Below, in pieces: positions 33,587-45,121 of a DNA stretch of 64,000 nucleotides (positions are counted from its first letter, which is position 1; each line of letters begins with the position of its first letter). The position numbers and the translations under genes were made by a program. Under the pieces are notes generated by a model, which did not search any database, had not been told where the DNA came from, and saw only the letters and a list, made by a program, of their open reading frames with translations. The DNA lies in contig CM068714.1 in NCBI GenBank assembly GCA_035079005.1, forward strand, positions 15,931,216 through 15,995,215. Direction: 5' to 3'. This stretch comes from Fraxinus americana. Taxonomy: Eukaryota; Streptophyta; Magnoliopsida; Lamiales; Oleaceae.

Positions 33587-36233
33587 TGTTGGGTTTCTGA
33601 CACAAATTAGGTCATTGGTTTGTGTTTGGAAAGGGTTGAATTGGAAAAGGAATGAGAGCCCAATTAAAAGAAGTGGAATTAAAAAGGAAGTAAAGTTCTA
33701 CTCATGGAAGGAAACCCAATTCCTTTGTCGGCCACATGGGCAAAATTCTGGGCGCCGCTGATTTCTTTTCCTTTACAAGTTTTAACCTATGTTTTCATGT
33801 TTGCTAGACTTCTTCTAGGGCTTTGAGGTCGTGAACGTCCACTATAAATATAGGACTCCTTTATTCAATTTTTTTAAGCAAATTAGAAGCAAGATTATTA
33901 AGTTCTTGTATTTTCTCTCCATTATTGTCATTGAATAAAATCTTCATTCCTCTGCAATTTCTCTTGTTCTTTTTTATTTTTCTTTACTTTAAATCTTGTG
34001 GATGTTATTGTGATCTTTGTTACTTCATTGAAGCCATTAATCTCTTGTGGTGGAATCACCGATCCCAACAAGTGGTATCAGAGCTACGGGTTGTGATTTG
34101 TTAGAGATTTCTTGTTCTTATGGCCATGAAGTATGATCTTCCGCAATTGGATCGCAATACAAGGTTTTCATTGTGGCAAGTAAAGATGAGAGCAATTTTG
34201 GCGCAGATGGATTTAGAAGATGCTTTGTTGGGTTTTGATAAAATGCCAACAACTTGGACAACGGATGAAAAACAACGGAAGGATCGGAAGGCTGTTACAT
34301 TGATACATCTTCATCTTTCTAACACTATTCTTCAGGACGTGCTAAAGGAGAAATCAGCTGATGCTCTTTGGTTGAAATTGGAGCAACTGTGCATGACGAA
34401 AACATTAACAAGTAAGTTGCACCTGAAGCAGAAGCTTTATCCTCATCGCATGGTAGAAGGGAGTTCTTTGGAGGACCATCTGACTGTGTTCAAGGAAGTC
34501 GTCGCTGATCTGGAAACGTTAGAGGTAAAGTATGATGAAGAGGATCTAGCCTTGGTCTTGTTGTGCTCACTACCCGCTTCATATATGTCGTTTCGTGACA
34601 CTATCTTGTATAGTCGTGACACGCTCACCATTGATGATGTGTACGACGCTTTATTTTCAAAGGAGAAGATGAAGCATATCGTTGGAGCTAAGGATGAGAT
34701 GGCTCTGGTTACTCATGGTGGTAGACAAAGGGGTAGGTCGAGGGTGAACTTCAGCAATCAAGTTTGCTTCTACTGCAAGAGGAAAGGACACGTTAAGAAA
34801 GATTGTGACAAGCTGCAGGGTAAAGGTAATTTATCTGCAACTAAACAATTTGATCATTCGAATGAAACAAATATTGCCAATATATCGGATGGCGAAGAGG
34901 TGGTTATGTTAGCTGTATCTGACATGGAATCTAAACCGAATGAGGAGTGGATTCTGGATTCTGCATGTTCGTTTCATATGAGTCCCAATAGGGCTTGGTT
35001 TGAATCGTATGAGACGGTGAATCAAGGTGGAGTTGTCATGGGAAACAACCAATCTTGCCGGGTTGCTGGAATTGGTCGGGTCAGATTGAAGCTATTGGAT
35101 GGAACAGTTCGAATTCTTGGCCAGGTTCGACATGTGCCAGACTTAAAGAAAAACCTAATCTCGCTGAGCACTTTGGATTCAAATGGGTGCACTTTTGCCG
35201 GTGGAGGTGGAGTCTTGAAAGTTCGAAAGGATCGTCGTGTTATGCTGGAGGGCCGGAAAAGGTCTCAGCTATATATCTTGCAGGGGCGTGCAGAACCAGT
35301 TAGGAGGCATCTGGACAGGTTTAGTACCATTGAGGAAATTCAATTTGGTACAGTACCTTTTGTGTTGGGCTCTGAGTTATTTGCTAGTAGAAAACTCATA
35401 GAGCATCGGTACCGGATTTCAGATGGAGTTGATCATGCTTTTGGGATGTTTGAAGATGGCAATTCTAGCAAGGGATCTTCAGTTAAAGCATTGGGTATGG
35501 ATTCTGCTACAGGGTGTGCTTCGACCCTGTTTGGTGATTGTTAAATTCTTTGTTTGAATTTTGGGAACCCGGGATGGGGTTCGGGTGTCGCTTGTGGACA
35601 CTGGGCAGAGGCGATGGTTTTATTCAATTGGAGAGTTTGGTTATTGAATGAGGAGATTGATTTATTCTGATGCAGTCGGATTTATTTTTCCAGGTGGAGA
35701 AATTTTGGAACTTCGTTCGATGCACCGGAATTTGTGTCAAGGTGGAGATTGTTGGGTTTCTGACACAAATTAGGTCATTGGTTTGTGTTTGGAAAGGGTT
35801 GAATTGGAAAAGGAATGAGAGCCCAATTAAAAGAAGTGGAATTAAAAAGGAAGTAAAGTTCTACTCATGGAAGGAAACCCAATTCCTTTGTCGGCCACAT
35901 GGGCAAAATTAAGGCGTCCGCTGATTTCTTTTCCTTTACAAGTTTTAACCTATGTTTTCATGTTTGCTAGACTTCTTCTAGGGCTTTGAGGTCGTGAACG
36001 TCCACTATAAATATAGGACTCCTTTATTCAATTTTTTTAAGCAAATTAGAAGCAAGATTATTAAGTTCTTGTATTTTCTCTCCATTATTGTCATTGAATA
36101 AAATCTTCATTCCTCTGCAATTTCTCTTGTTCTTTTTTATTTTTCTTTACTTTAAATCTTGTGGATGTTATTGTGATCTTTGTTACTTCATTGAAGCCAT
36201 TAATCTCTTGTGGTGGAATCACCGATCCCAACA
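33587..36233 (+). mobile_element. Gag-only copia element 1 (TR-GAG type), young
   Basis: Two 484-bp LTRs (33,587-34,070 and 35,750-36,233) start TGTTGGGTTTC and end GATCCCAACA. They are almost identical, differing mainly in one 10-base patch (near 33,757 and 35,920). Flanking duplication TATAT is at 33,582-33,586 and 36,234-36,238. The initiator-Met primer site TGGTATCAGAGC follows the 5' LTR, and a purine tract AAGGTGGAGAT precedes the 3' LTR. The interior has one gag-protease-like ORF and no integrase, reverse transcriptase or RNase H. It sits in a LINE relic. Confidence 0.92.
34120..35544 (+). CDS. Copia gag with truncated protease region (474 codons)
   Basis: The ATG at 34,120 opens the DUF4219/UBN2 gag domain (MAMKYDLPQLDRNTRFSLWQ, then LTSKLHLKQKLY). 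A CCHC knuckle, CFYCKRKGHVKKDC, follows at about residues 217-230. Then comes a protease-like segment WILDSACSFHMSPN, in which the usual DSG or DTG catalytic triplet reads DSA. A pre-integrase-type stretch (VRHVPDLKKNLISLSTLD) comes next. After about residue 400 the protein has no recognised domain and stops at 35,542-35,544. The ORF is uninterrupted, which fits mobilisation in trans by an autonomous copia relative. Confidence 0.85.
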   Translation: MAMKYDLPQLDRNTRFSLWQVKMRAILAQMDLEDALLGFDKMPTTWTTDEKQRKDRKAVTLIHLHLSNTILQDVLKEKSADALWLKLEQLCMTKTLTSKLHLKQKLYPHRMVEGSSLEDHLTVFKEVVADLETLEVKYDEEDLALVLLCSLPASYMSFRDTILYSRDTLTIDDVYDALFSKEKMKHIVGAKDEMALVTHGGRQRGRSRVNFSNQVCFYCKRKGHVKKDCDKLQGKGNLSATKQFDHSNETNIANISDGEEVVMLAVSDMESKPNEEWILDSACSFHMSPNRAWFESYETVNQGGVVMGNNQSCRVAGIGRVRLKLLDGTVRILGQVRHVPDLKKNLISLSTLDSNGCTFAGGGGVLKVRKDRRVMLEGRKRSQLYILQGRAEPVRRHLDRFSTIEEIQFGTVPFVLGSELFASRKLIEHRYRISDGVDHAFGMFEDGNSSKGSSVKALGMDSATGCASTLFGDC

Positions 36234-36470
36234 TATATCACCTTCCCCTAATGTCCTGCTATACATTCTTAGAAGCAAGGTGGACCACTCTTTACTATGG
36301 TGAAGTCCCCTAAAAAAATTTGTCCAGGCTAAAGGGACTTTACTAAAAAAGAGTTTATGATAACAAGAAAAGGGATATTGGTAGAATCTTATTTGTTTGC
36401 TTCTAGCCATCATAAAGTGTCCTTAATATTATCATCAGCTTATGCCAGATGACAACAACGTGGTCTTATT

Positions 36471-36780
36471 TTAATTTCTGATGATATGTACAGCACTTCA
36501 GGTCCCTTCTGAAAAAAGAAAAATATTTGGCTAAATTTTACGAAGATCTTTTAAGGACGTCTTTGACTAAATTTCTTCATCTATCGTACGAAGTCTTGTC
36601 CAATTCAATGTCACAGACATGCAATGAATATCTTTCCCAGAGTAATAGCACTTGTATTTCTTCAACTCTAAGTGATTCATCAATGCATTAACAGCCTTTT
36701 TTCTGGGGTAGAATTCCTCTCTCATTTATATTCAACTCTGTTTGTCCCCCAAGAATTTCCTAAGCTTGCTACAAAGGGCA
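36471..36780. other. Dispersed array-flank block
   Basis: No gene recognised. The part after about 36,655 (ATGCATTAACAGCC, GGGTAGAATTCCTCTCTC, AAGAATTTCC) repeats 13,401-13,530. Confidence 0.5.
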
Positions 36781-36960
36781 ATGGGAGCGGACTCAAGATT
36801 ATGGTTCAGTGAGGGCAACACAAAAAATGAACTAAAATAAATTATGAAAGAAACCAATGAAATCTGAAAATTTAAATTTAAAAAAGCCCAGTTGAAGGTA
36901 TTTTGAAAATTCAGTGGGGGGCGACTACACCCACTGGGCCCTTAATGGGTCCGCCCCTGC
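36781..36960. mobile_element. Small hAT-like MITE, about 180 bp
   Basis: Left end ATGGGAGCGGACTC and right end (inverted) AGGGGCGGACCC resemble hAT termini. GGGCA flanks both sides. The homologous block near 13,507 has no insertion and reads CTACAAAGGCACACT straight through, which supports insertion at this point. Exact ends and the 8-bp duplication are imperfect. Confidence 0.55.
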
Positions 36961-37439
36961 AGGGCACACTTAATAGGATGTGGTTCTATTTCGAATGGGC
37001 ATATCCGTGAGACTTAACAGCTTATGCAATGACGTTGCAATAAGTTAGTGATTCTTCGAAGTTTAATATTAACTATGTTTATGCATATGGAATACCAACA
37101 AAATTTGAATAATACTATGTAGCATTACTTGTGTTTAGTACCGGTCGTTAAAAATACATGGATCAATAATTTTCCCTATTTTAACCATACATTCTTAAAA
37201 AAAAAAAAAAAAAATCAACTTTTTACAAAATTCATTCTCAAAAAATAAAATTAAACAAACACTAAATGTTATGATCAATTAGGAAAATGGCCCAAGAACT
37301 GGACATATCATTTAATAAAACGTGGACCCGCAACAGAGGTGTGGCAAAGAATTCCTTTAAATTCTTCTAACCACTAGACCACTCATATGTCCAAAACTAT
37401 GTTGTAAATAAATTTGCGAGACTTCGTTCACTTGTACTA
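36961..37439 (-). promoter_or_regulatory. Residual upstream region of SUMO unit 2
   Basis: 37,262-37,439 is homologous to the sequences upstream of units 1 and 5 (ACTGGACATATCATTTAATAA, CTCATATGTCCAAAACTATG). It ends in the spacer TGTGAAACAAAAAA...GAATATTTGAG next to unit 3. Exon 1 of unit 2, which it would have served, has been lost. A run of about 18 A lies at 37,197-37,214. Confidence 0.5.
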
Positions 37440-39941
37440 CTGTGAAACAAAAAAGAAAGGAATATTTGAGAAAAATAAAAGTTCCACTCTAACTTAAAAA
37501 ATATTAATTATAGAAAATCAATCCACCAATCTAGTACGAACACAGTGCGCAGGGAAAATTTATTTATTTATCCTCAAACACAGAAATTGTGTTGATTCAA
37601 AGTATTTTCAAATGCTACTAGCTTTCCTGCCTGTCAATCCTACCCCAGTTTCATCGCCAAGTAGCCACCTGCATACCCATGCGTAAATGCGCCAATGCAG
37701 TCTTCATCTTCCATTCCAATCTTTATGATCAAATCAGTTAAACATGATTAGATATGCCATTCCATAATCACAATTTTACTTTGTAAGAATATTGAAGGAA
37801 ATATAATTGGTATATTTCTAGCGCAAGCAAAAGGCATATATTACGTTTCTTTGGGATACAAAATGAAAATTTTCAAAAAAAGTCGGGTTTCTCGACAGAA
37901 TAAATTTCATAATGGTAAGTTTGTAACTAGTATAAAACTTTTTCTCACAATATTATTTTAAAAAAACGATCACAAGAGTTAATGGAGATAAATAACCACA
38001 AAATATAGTCTGTGATTAAGAAAGCCATAGAGATAAATGATTTGAAGATGATGGGCAAAAAAAAAAAAGATGGTGATGAAAGGGAATTTACCTCTTATGG
38101 GGATTTCTTAATATCAAGTCTTTTCCCGTCGTACACGAACCTCATAACTTCACTTCGTACTCCAAATTCTTTTCTTTGCAATAGGCCATCAATAAACTTT
38201 GTATTTTACGGTCACGTCTAACTCTATAATAGACTTCATCTCCATCCTACCATTAAAGCAAAATGATGAAAAGATAAATTGGCTAGGGTCTAGGGACCAT
38301 GTACACAAACATATTGAGCACACATACTTATTGGTGCATATTCACAATTAATATAAACAGGATACTAAAAAGTGTTTTGCACAAAACTTCGTACTTTATA
38401 AAGGAGCCAGTAAAATTATATGATTTAAGCTACATATTTATCATTATTTTATTAAAAGTGATTCCATTAGAGTAATATTTAAATATGTTTCTTTTGAAGC
38501 AGCATAATATAGATGCTAACATCATTGTTAAATAAATTTTTAAGAAAATCCCATATTTTCTGCTATGAACTTTTTACAAGACCTCCTAGACAAACTCTAG
38601 AAATTACTTCCGTTAGCCAAATCTTTGAACAACGTTGAGTTGAGAAAGCACTTCAACTCTGTTTTTCAGTAGTTCAAAGTTTTAGCCTAAAACTCAAAAA
38701 CATGAGTTATCCATTTGAACCTTTTATATCTAGATGCTCATGAACCATTATACCCTCAAATTGCATGCATATTATGAAAATATAATTTGTCACAGTAAAG
38801 CCCCATCAGAGAAGCTCGTGAATTTATTCTGAAATCGACCATTGGACTATTCTAATACTCATTCAGTCAGGGGTCTCTAACAACCCACTCTCACAACAAT
38901 TCCAAGCTACTTATGAAGCACCTAGATGGAAATATTCAAGAACGTAGAGCGAGTCTAGAAATGCATTGATTTTAAAGATACTCATGAATTTAGGAAATGA
39001 AAACAGGATGATTCACGAAGAATGCCTAGAATTGATTCTTGATCAACAAATCATCCATTCTAACAAAGAATAATTTGGATTAAAAATTGCTCAAAAAACT
39101 TACAGCTTTTATATAATTTTTATCAACAAATCCAACCGACCAAGATAATGTTTGCGGCTATTCAATAGGAAACTATGAAGCACCGACACGGACATGCATG
39201 TCATGTCCCAAATGACATGTACACATTCGAAAAAAGTGGGACACAACAAGCTAGCCGAGGACGAGTTAAACAACATGTTATTAAATTGTTTTGTTGTTAG
39301 CTTTATTTTATTTTTATAGAAAATAGCGAAGAGACTTTTAGAAGGAAGAACAATGAAATGTGGTCCTTCATTGTAATAAAGGATGAGGGTAAAATGGTGA
39401 ATTGGTCAAGGAAAATATGGGCCTAGTGTGGAGAGAGAATCAGAATACATCTGCATTTTTGCAGCCTCTTTAGGGTTTCATTTTCACACCTGTAGACTTT
39501 CCAGATCAACATAAAGTACCGCATCCATATCCTCCACAAATTTCTCAGCACTGTCTCTTCAAAAGTTCTCCAACTGGATCCCGCGCTCCGGCTGACACTG
39601 TATCAAGAATGAAATTTTGTTTTACCCAACTTTTTGTCTCTTTTTACTGGTTTGAATACTTCAAAAATATCATTGCCTTGTTGCTGAGATGTTGTAAACG
39701 TGTCAAAACAATGTCGGTGTTGGTGTCGTCTCCGGGCTAGAAAATATGCACAAAAAAATAAAGACAGGAGGCAACTTGTTGCACGGGACTCTTTTCCCGA
39801 GCATGTCACACACCGACGCGCTGTATCCATGGGCATGTCTGTGCTTCAGAGATTCATAGGCTAATGACTACACAAAATTGAAAATGCACCTAGATTCCTT
39901 GACTCCAAAGAATATTTAAATTCAGCCCTAATGTAATAAAA

Positions 39942-40560
39942 CATGAGCAAAAACCAGCTGAAGAACATTTATAGAAATCTAATTTTATTTTAATCTTCTA
40001 ATCTACCACGAGAAGGAAACTCTCGTAGTATATATAGAACAAGAACAAGCTATTGTCCAATGGCTGATTGACAGCACACCAAGGAATAACAGTGGAGAAA
40101 AACAGAAAAGAAACGGAATTAACAAAAACGTAAAAAATGAAAACACGACTTAAAGCAAAGACGTCTTCAGCCAAGTTGTGAAGTCCTTTATTTATTCCTT
40201 CATCCCCCCCTCAAGTTGGAATTGGTGGAGATCAGCCAAGCCCAACTTGGAGAGAAGAAGATCAAACTGAGGAAAGGCCAGTGGCTTAGTAAACAGATCA
40301 GCAAACTGGAGACTTGAAGGAACAAATTGTGGTCGGATAAAACCAGACTTAAACTGATTTCGCACAACATGGCAATCAATATCCAAATGCTTGGTCCGTT
40401 CGTGAAAAACATGATTAGCCGTAATGTGCAGAGCTGCTCTGTTGTCGCACCATAACGAAATAGGAGATGAAAAAGGAACACGAAGCTCATTTAGAATGTA
40501 GGAGATAAACATACACGTATGTTCACGAAGAAAGGAAACGGCAGACGCGAGAAGTTTCAC
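39942..40560 (-). mobile_element. Copia 3' fragment: RNase H plus partial LTR
   Basis: 40,560-40,192 is an open copia RNase H C-terminal segment (FSSPISLWCDNRAALHITAN, HERTKHLDIDCHVVR, QFADLFTKPL). It runs into a GGGGGG tract, probably the polypurine tract, and AT-rich LTR-like DNA down to about 39,942, where unit 3 intron text stops (AATAAAAC). The upstream end is cut at 40,560. The RNase H active-site text CDN is present. Confidence 0.75.
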
Positions 40561-40892
40561 GTTTCGTCAATTTTTGGTAATGTCGTTCCACTTTTGCATG
40601 TTTTTATTTTTATAGTATGAATAACTAATTTTCATATTAGGACAAACAATGTAGTCGACTTGTGATCCTTTATTTTTTCTATTCAAGATTTATGTGATTT
40701 ATTTTTATTTGTGTTGGTTTTACTATGAATTTAATGCATTAAATTAATTGATAACTAATTTGATGATTATATGAGTCTCTTACGAATCGAGAGGTGAGTT
40801 TGAGATTTAGACCATATACTAGAATTCGGTAAATTAGTATAACGTGTAGAGATATATATACTAATTATTGCAGTCATAATATGAATTCGTAG
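40561..40892. other. Unassigned AT-rich sequence flanking gag-only element 2
   Basis: No gene seen. Together with 43,595-43,930 it forms the target of gag-only element 2. Phrases such as ACGAATCGAGAGGTGAGTTTGAG suggest an old gypsy LTR. Confidence 0.35.
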
Positions 40893-43589
40893 TGTTAGGT
40901 TTGTGACAAAAATTCTAAGTGATTTAGAAGTTTGTTGCATGAAGGAAACTTTAACAATTAGATCTTTGTGTATATATTAGAAACAAGAGAGAATTGTTTA
41001 GATTAAATTGAGAGGATCAAAATCTTGTAAGACAATTGGTTGTTCTTGGTATAATAAATTCTCCTCTTCTACAATTTTCTTTATTGTTGTGTGATCCATT
41101 AAATTTCAGATTGTCCTTGTTTTTCATCTTTAATTATTTGGTCGATTTATCAACAAGTGATATCAAAATGTTCTTGATATCGGGTTGGTTCATAAAAAGT
41201 AGTATCAGAGTCAAGGATTTTTTGGCGGTTTCTTAGGAGTCCAAATTGATTATTAAAGCGAGGTTGGAACAAGGTCTATTGTTCAGGGATGACAACTATA
41301 AAATTTGATATTCCACTTTTGAATCGTAACAGTAGGTTTTCATTGTGGCAAATCAAGATGCGAACCTTTCTTGCTCAATTGGATCTTGATGATGCTTTGT
41401 TGGGGATTGATAGAATGCTCGCAACAACGACTGCAGAGGAGAAAGAACGGAAGGATTGGAAAGCCCTATCTCAGATACATCTTCATCTTTCTAATGAAAT
41501 TCTTTAGTACGTGGTAAAGGAGAAAAGTGCCGATGTATTGTGGTTAAAGTTGGAGCAACTTTGTATGATAAAGAGCTTGACAAGTAAGGTACACTTGAAG
41601 CAGCACTTGTATTCTCATCGCTTGACGAAAGGTGGATCTTTGGAAGGTCATCTATCAGTGTTCAAGGAAATCATCACTGATTTGGAAACGATGGAGGTTA
41701 AGTATGATGAAGAGGATTTAGGGTTGATATTGTTATACTCGCTGCCGCCTTCATATATGAATTTTAGAGATACAATTCTCTATAGTCGAGATACTCTTAC
41801 AATTGATGAGGTATATAATGCGTTTTATTCTAAGGAGAAGATGAGGCATCTAGCCATCGATGCTGAGGCTCATGGAGAGGGTCTTGTTGTTTGTGAAAGG
41901 AAGACAGGTAGTTATGGAAGGGTCATACTCAATGATAGCAACAGTGGTCTGTTGGTATTGCAACTACAAGGGGCACATGAAGAAGGATTGCTATGAGTGG
42001 CGGAAGAGGTTTGCTACCACAGACCAGGATGAACAATCAGAGAATTCCAGTAATGTTAATCTTGCAGAAGAGAATAGTGATGGAGATTTGTTGGTGATTA
42101 CTGAAGGTGACTCCAAACTTGACGAGGATTGGATTCTTAATTCAGCTTGCACTTTTCATATGTATTCAAATCGGGATTGGTTTTCTTCATATGAAACAGT
42201 TACAAGGGGTTCCGTAATGACAAGAAGCAATGAGCCTTGTAGAATAGTTTGGATTGGTAACGTCAGAATCAAGATGTTGGATGGGATGGTTAGAACACTT
42301 GATCAGGTTCGGCATGTTCCAGGTATAAACAAAAATCTAATTTCTTTGAGTGCACTTGATTACAGGTATACCTATGGAAGTGGAGTTCTGAAAGTTAGCA
42401 AGGGTACCCGGGTTGTGTTAAGGGGGCGGAGAAAGTCCCGGTTATATTTGTTGGAAGGTTCAACGGTCAAGGAGAAAACAACTGCGGCTTATGGTTTAGT
42501 AAGCGATAACTCGGGTAGAGTTGGTTGTGAAGGTTGTTCGTGGTGATTTGGACAATAATATTGAGAAACCTTCTAGTAGCTTAGGTGGAGTTAGTTGTGA
42601 TCTTGTTGATCATGTCGCTCTTGGTGATTTGAGTAGGTTTGACAACTCAGGTGGAGTTGCGGTTGCTGTGATAGTTCAAGCAGGTTTATTGACTAGGCTG
42701 GAGCTGAAAGTGAACGGGATGATTCGAGCAAGGATGACACGCAAGGCAGTTCTACTGGTATGCAGGGCTCAAATGTAGTTAACAATTATTGAGTATGCCC
42801 GAAAGGGGTATGGCGTGCCCGGCGGGGGCATGGGGTATCCGATTGGAACATGGTGGAAGAGTTAGATTATGACTTGAAGAGTGGAGATTTAATTCCTTGT
42901 TATGAAATTTGTGTCAAGGTGGAGTTTGTTAGGTTTGTGACAAAAATTCTATGTGATTTAGAAGTTTGTTGCATGAAGGAAGTTTGCTTAATCTTGGTTT
43001 AGAAGTACGGTTTGATTAGGAATAAAATTTCATAGTGTTTTGGGAGTTTGATTGAATTAAGGACTCAGAGATGAAGTAAAATACTTTGGAGCAAAAAAGA
43101 AAGAAAAAAATAATGTCGGCATGCTCGGCGCTGCGCATCGCGGCGCTGATGCCCCTGAACTAGGCATCGAGTCCGACACTGCAGCACCCCGGCAGCGGAT
43201 TTTCCGCAGGTTTTCTCGTTTTATCCGGATTTTAGGACTTCTTCTTCATCTTGGACACCACAATTTCGAGATTTGGCTTCTATAAATACTCTACAAGGTA
43301 TTGGCACTTGAAAAAGAAGAAAAATCAAGACTCAAAAGATTACAACAATTAGATCTTTGAGTATACATTAGAAACAAGAGAGAATTGTTTAGATTAGATT
43401 GAAATGATCAAAATCTTGTAAGACAATTGGTTGTTTCATGGTATAATAAATTCTCCTCTTCCACAATTTTATTGATTGTTGTGTGATCCATTAAAGTTCA
43501 GATTCTCCATATTTTTCATCTTTAATTATTTGGCCGGTTTCTCAACAAGTAATATCAAAACTTTCTTGATATCGGGTTGGTTCATAACA
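40893..43589 (+). mobile_element. Gag-only copia element 2 (TR-GAG type), decayed
   Basis: The LTRs begin TGTTAGGTTTGTGAC. The 5' copy (40,893-41,197) is only 305 bp, while the 3' copy (42,927-43,589) is 663 bp; the missing block includes the TATA-like TATAAATACTC near 43,280. The primer site AGTATCAGAGTC is mutated. Flanks CGTAG and CTTAG look like a duplication with one change. The interior contains only gag and a protease-like region homologous to element 1, with the same 3' tail (TTTGTGTCAAGGTGGAG). It is nested in unit 3 intron 1. Confidence 0.85.
41289..42546 (+). pseudogene. Copia gag of gag-only element 2
   Basis: Same protein family as the ORF at 34,120: FSLWQIKMRTFLAQLDLDDA, then KSADVLWLKLEQLC, SFKEI-like text and YCNYKGHMKKDCYEW (zinc knuckle), then DEDWILNSACTFHMYSN in place of the protease motif. 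A TAG at 41,505-41,507 interrupts codon 73, and a frameshift near 41,940 separates the N-terminal part from the knuckle. As in element 1, no catalytic polymerase or integrase domain follows. Confidence 0.85.
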
Positions 43590-43594
43590 CTTAG

Positions 43595-44135
43595 AACTAG
43601 TGTTTCGTTTAACTACAATTTATTCACATAGAGATATGAAATTTAATTAGTTAAATATGCTCAATAAGAACTCGAGAGGGGTAAATTGAATACAAAATAA
43701 GAATTCGATCGAACACTATATTAGATTATGAATCTTGAATTAGGAAGTAAGGTGATCAATAAATGAAATTGTTATACCCTAATATTCATCACATATTTGA
43801 ATATTTAATCATCCAGTGTTTGCAATCTTTTTATATTTTCAATTAGTTAAAAGTAGTTAGAAAAAATAATCACAACCATCATAATTATTTACTTGCTTTT
43901 GTCAAATAGGAGTTAGAAAAATTTGATTAAGTCCTGAAGTATGGTCTTCATGGGAACAATATCGGATTCAAATGTCCAATATACTACTTGTTGCAATATT
44001 ATACACTTGCGATAGAAAAACGCAAAACAAAATAACAAAGAAAATTGGCATATTGAATCAAATGAACATGAATATGTGTGTAAATAAATAAAAAAAAAGT
44101 GTTGTAGAAGTAAAAGATATAATGAAGAAATGACC
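43595..44135. other. Target flank of element 2, then unit 3 intron 1
   Basis: 43,595-43,930 is AT-rich with no gene. From about 44,050 the text matches unit 1 intron 1 near exon 1 (TTGAATCAAATGAA, GTGTGTAAAT, AAAAGATATAATGAAGAA). Confidence 0.5.
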
Positions 44136-45121
44136 ATGTACCTTCAAACAAAGTACAATTTTTGGATGGTCAATTGGCATCTCTAGGGTCGCTTGCCTTT
44201 TGAATCAAAGCCCTTTTTTTGATGTGGTGTGTGTTTCTGAGAGCAAGAGAAAAAGTGTATTGTGTGGGTGATTTTTTGGTGAAATCAATAGTGATATGAT
44301 GTCTAAAAAAAATTTCTCATGTAAATGTATTCGTGGACGGGCTCACAAGGTGCACCAAACCATCCCAACTAGGTTGGCACCTCAGTAGCGCTCTTACCAT
44401 TTATGCCTTCTTATTAGTAACAATGAAAATCAGCCCCGACATGCCAGGGAAAGAAAGAACAATATCTAGGAACCACGTACAAAATTCAACTAATCATATG
44501 TACTTTTTGGTGCATATTGACAATTAATGTAAACAAGAAACCAAAAAAATGTATTTCGCACCAAACTTCATACTTTGTGAAGGAGCTGGTAAACGTATCT
44601 TGTTTAAGCTACATATTTACCAGTACTATACTAAAATTGATTCTAGTAGAAAAGTATAAAAATATGTTTCTCTTACCGCAGCATAGTATAAATGCTATAT
44701 CATTGTTATGTAAATCTTCAACTAAATCTCAGATTTATCCTAATCAAACCGAAATGTTGTTGCCATCTCCTCCACAAATTTCTCAGCCCCGTCTCTTTAA
44801 AAGTTCTCAAATTCGATCCCATTCTCCATCGGATAATGTATCAAGAATGCCAATTTTGTTTCCTGGAGTTTATTTCTCTTTTTATTGATTTGAATACCAA
44901 AAATAACCCTAATTGAATAAAACATCATTTATTCCCTAATTAGATAAAATGACATAACTATAGAAATTTAAAAAAATAAGGCTGTTCCAATTCCTAAGTA
45001 TTATTGGGACTGCATATAATACAGACAAACAAGTGTGTGTTTAAATATGTGCAGACTTACTCATACAAAAAAAAAATAGATATATTGAATCAAATGAAGA
45101 GCAATAATATGTGTGTAAATC

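Larger units (their letters stand above)
32795..36470 (-). pseudogene. LINE (non-LTR) reverse-transcriptase C-terminal remnant
   Basis: It is in two pieces split by a gag-only LTR element. The outer piece (36,470-36,239) reads ARSKQIRFYQYPFSC and KEWSTLLLRMYSRTLGEGDI. The inner piece (33,586-32,795) contains a zinc-binding RT domain (HQILLWRILHRQVGMEDRLC, then CQLCQKAIENSKHLFLHC) and the start of an RNase H domain (WVKANTD). Stops and frameshifts are frequent. Confidence 0.7.
37640..44214 (-). pseudogene. SUMO-like array unit 3
   Basis: Exon 1 (44,214-44,136) has lost its ATG (AGG) and a base in a G-run; it reads MPIDHPKIVLCLKVH, and its donor is GG instead of GT. Exon 2 (38,246-38,092) is 155 bp because of a 5-bp insertion after KNLEYE, which shifts the frame; the shifted text FVYDGKRLDIKKSP is still readable. 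Exon 3 (37,720-37,640) reads IGMEDEDCIGAFTHGYAGGYLA and stops early, with the Gln-Ser before GG replaced by Tyr-Ala. Intron 1 is the long form and holds a copia fragment and gag-only element 2. Confidence 0.8.

Noticed and set aside
39603..39836. Minus-strand frame with FEVFKPVKRDKK as a separate small gene
   Set aside because: The same text sits in intron 1 of several SUMO units and is broken by stops in some of them; treated as a conserved intronic segment, not a gene.
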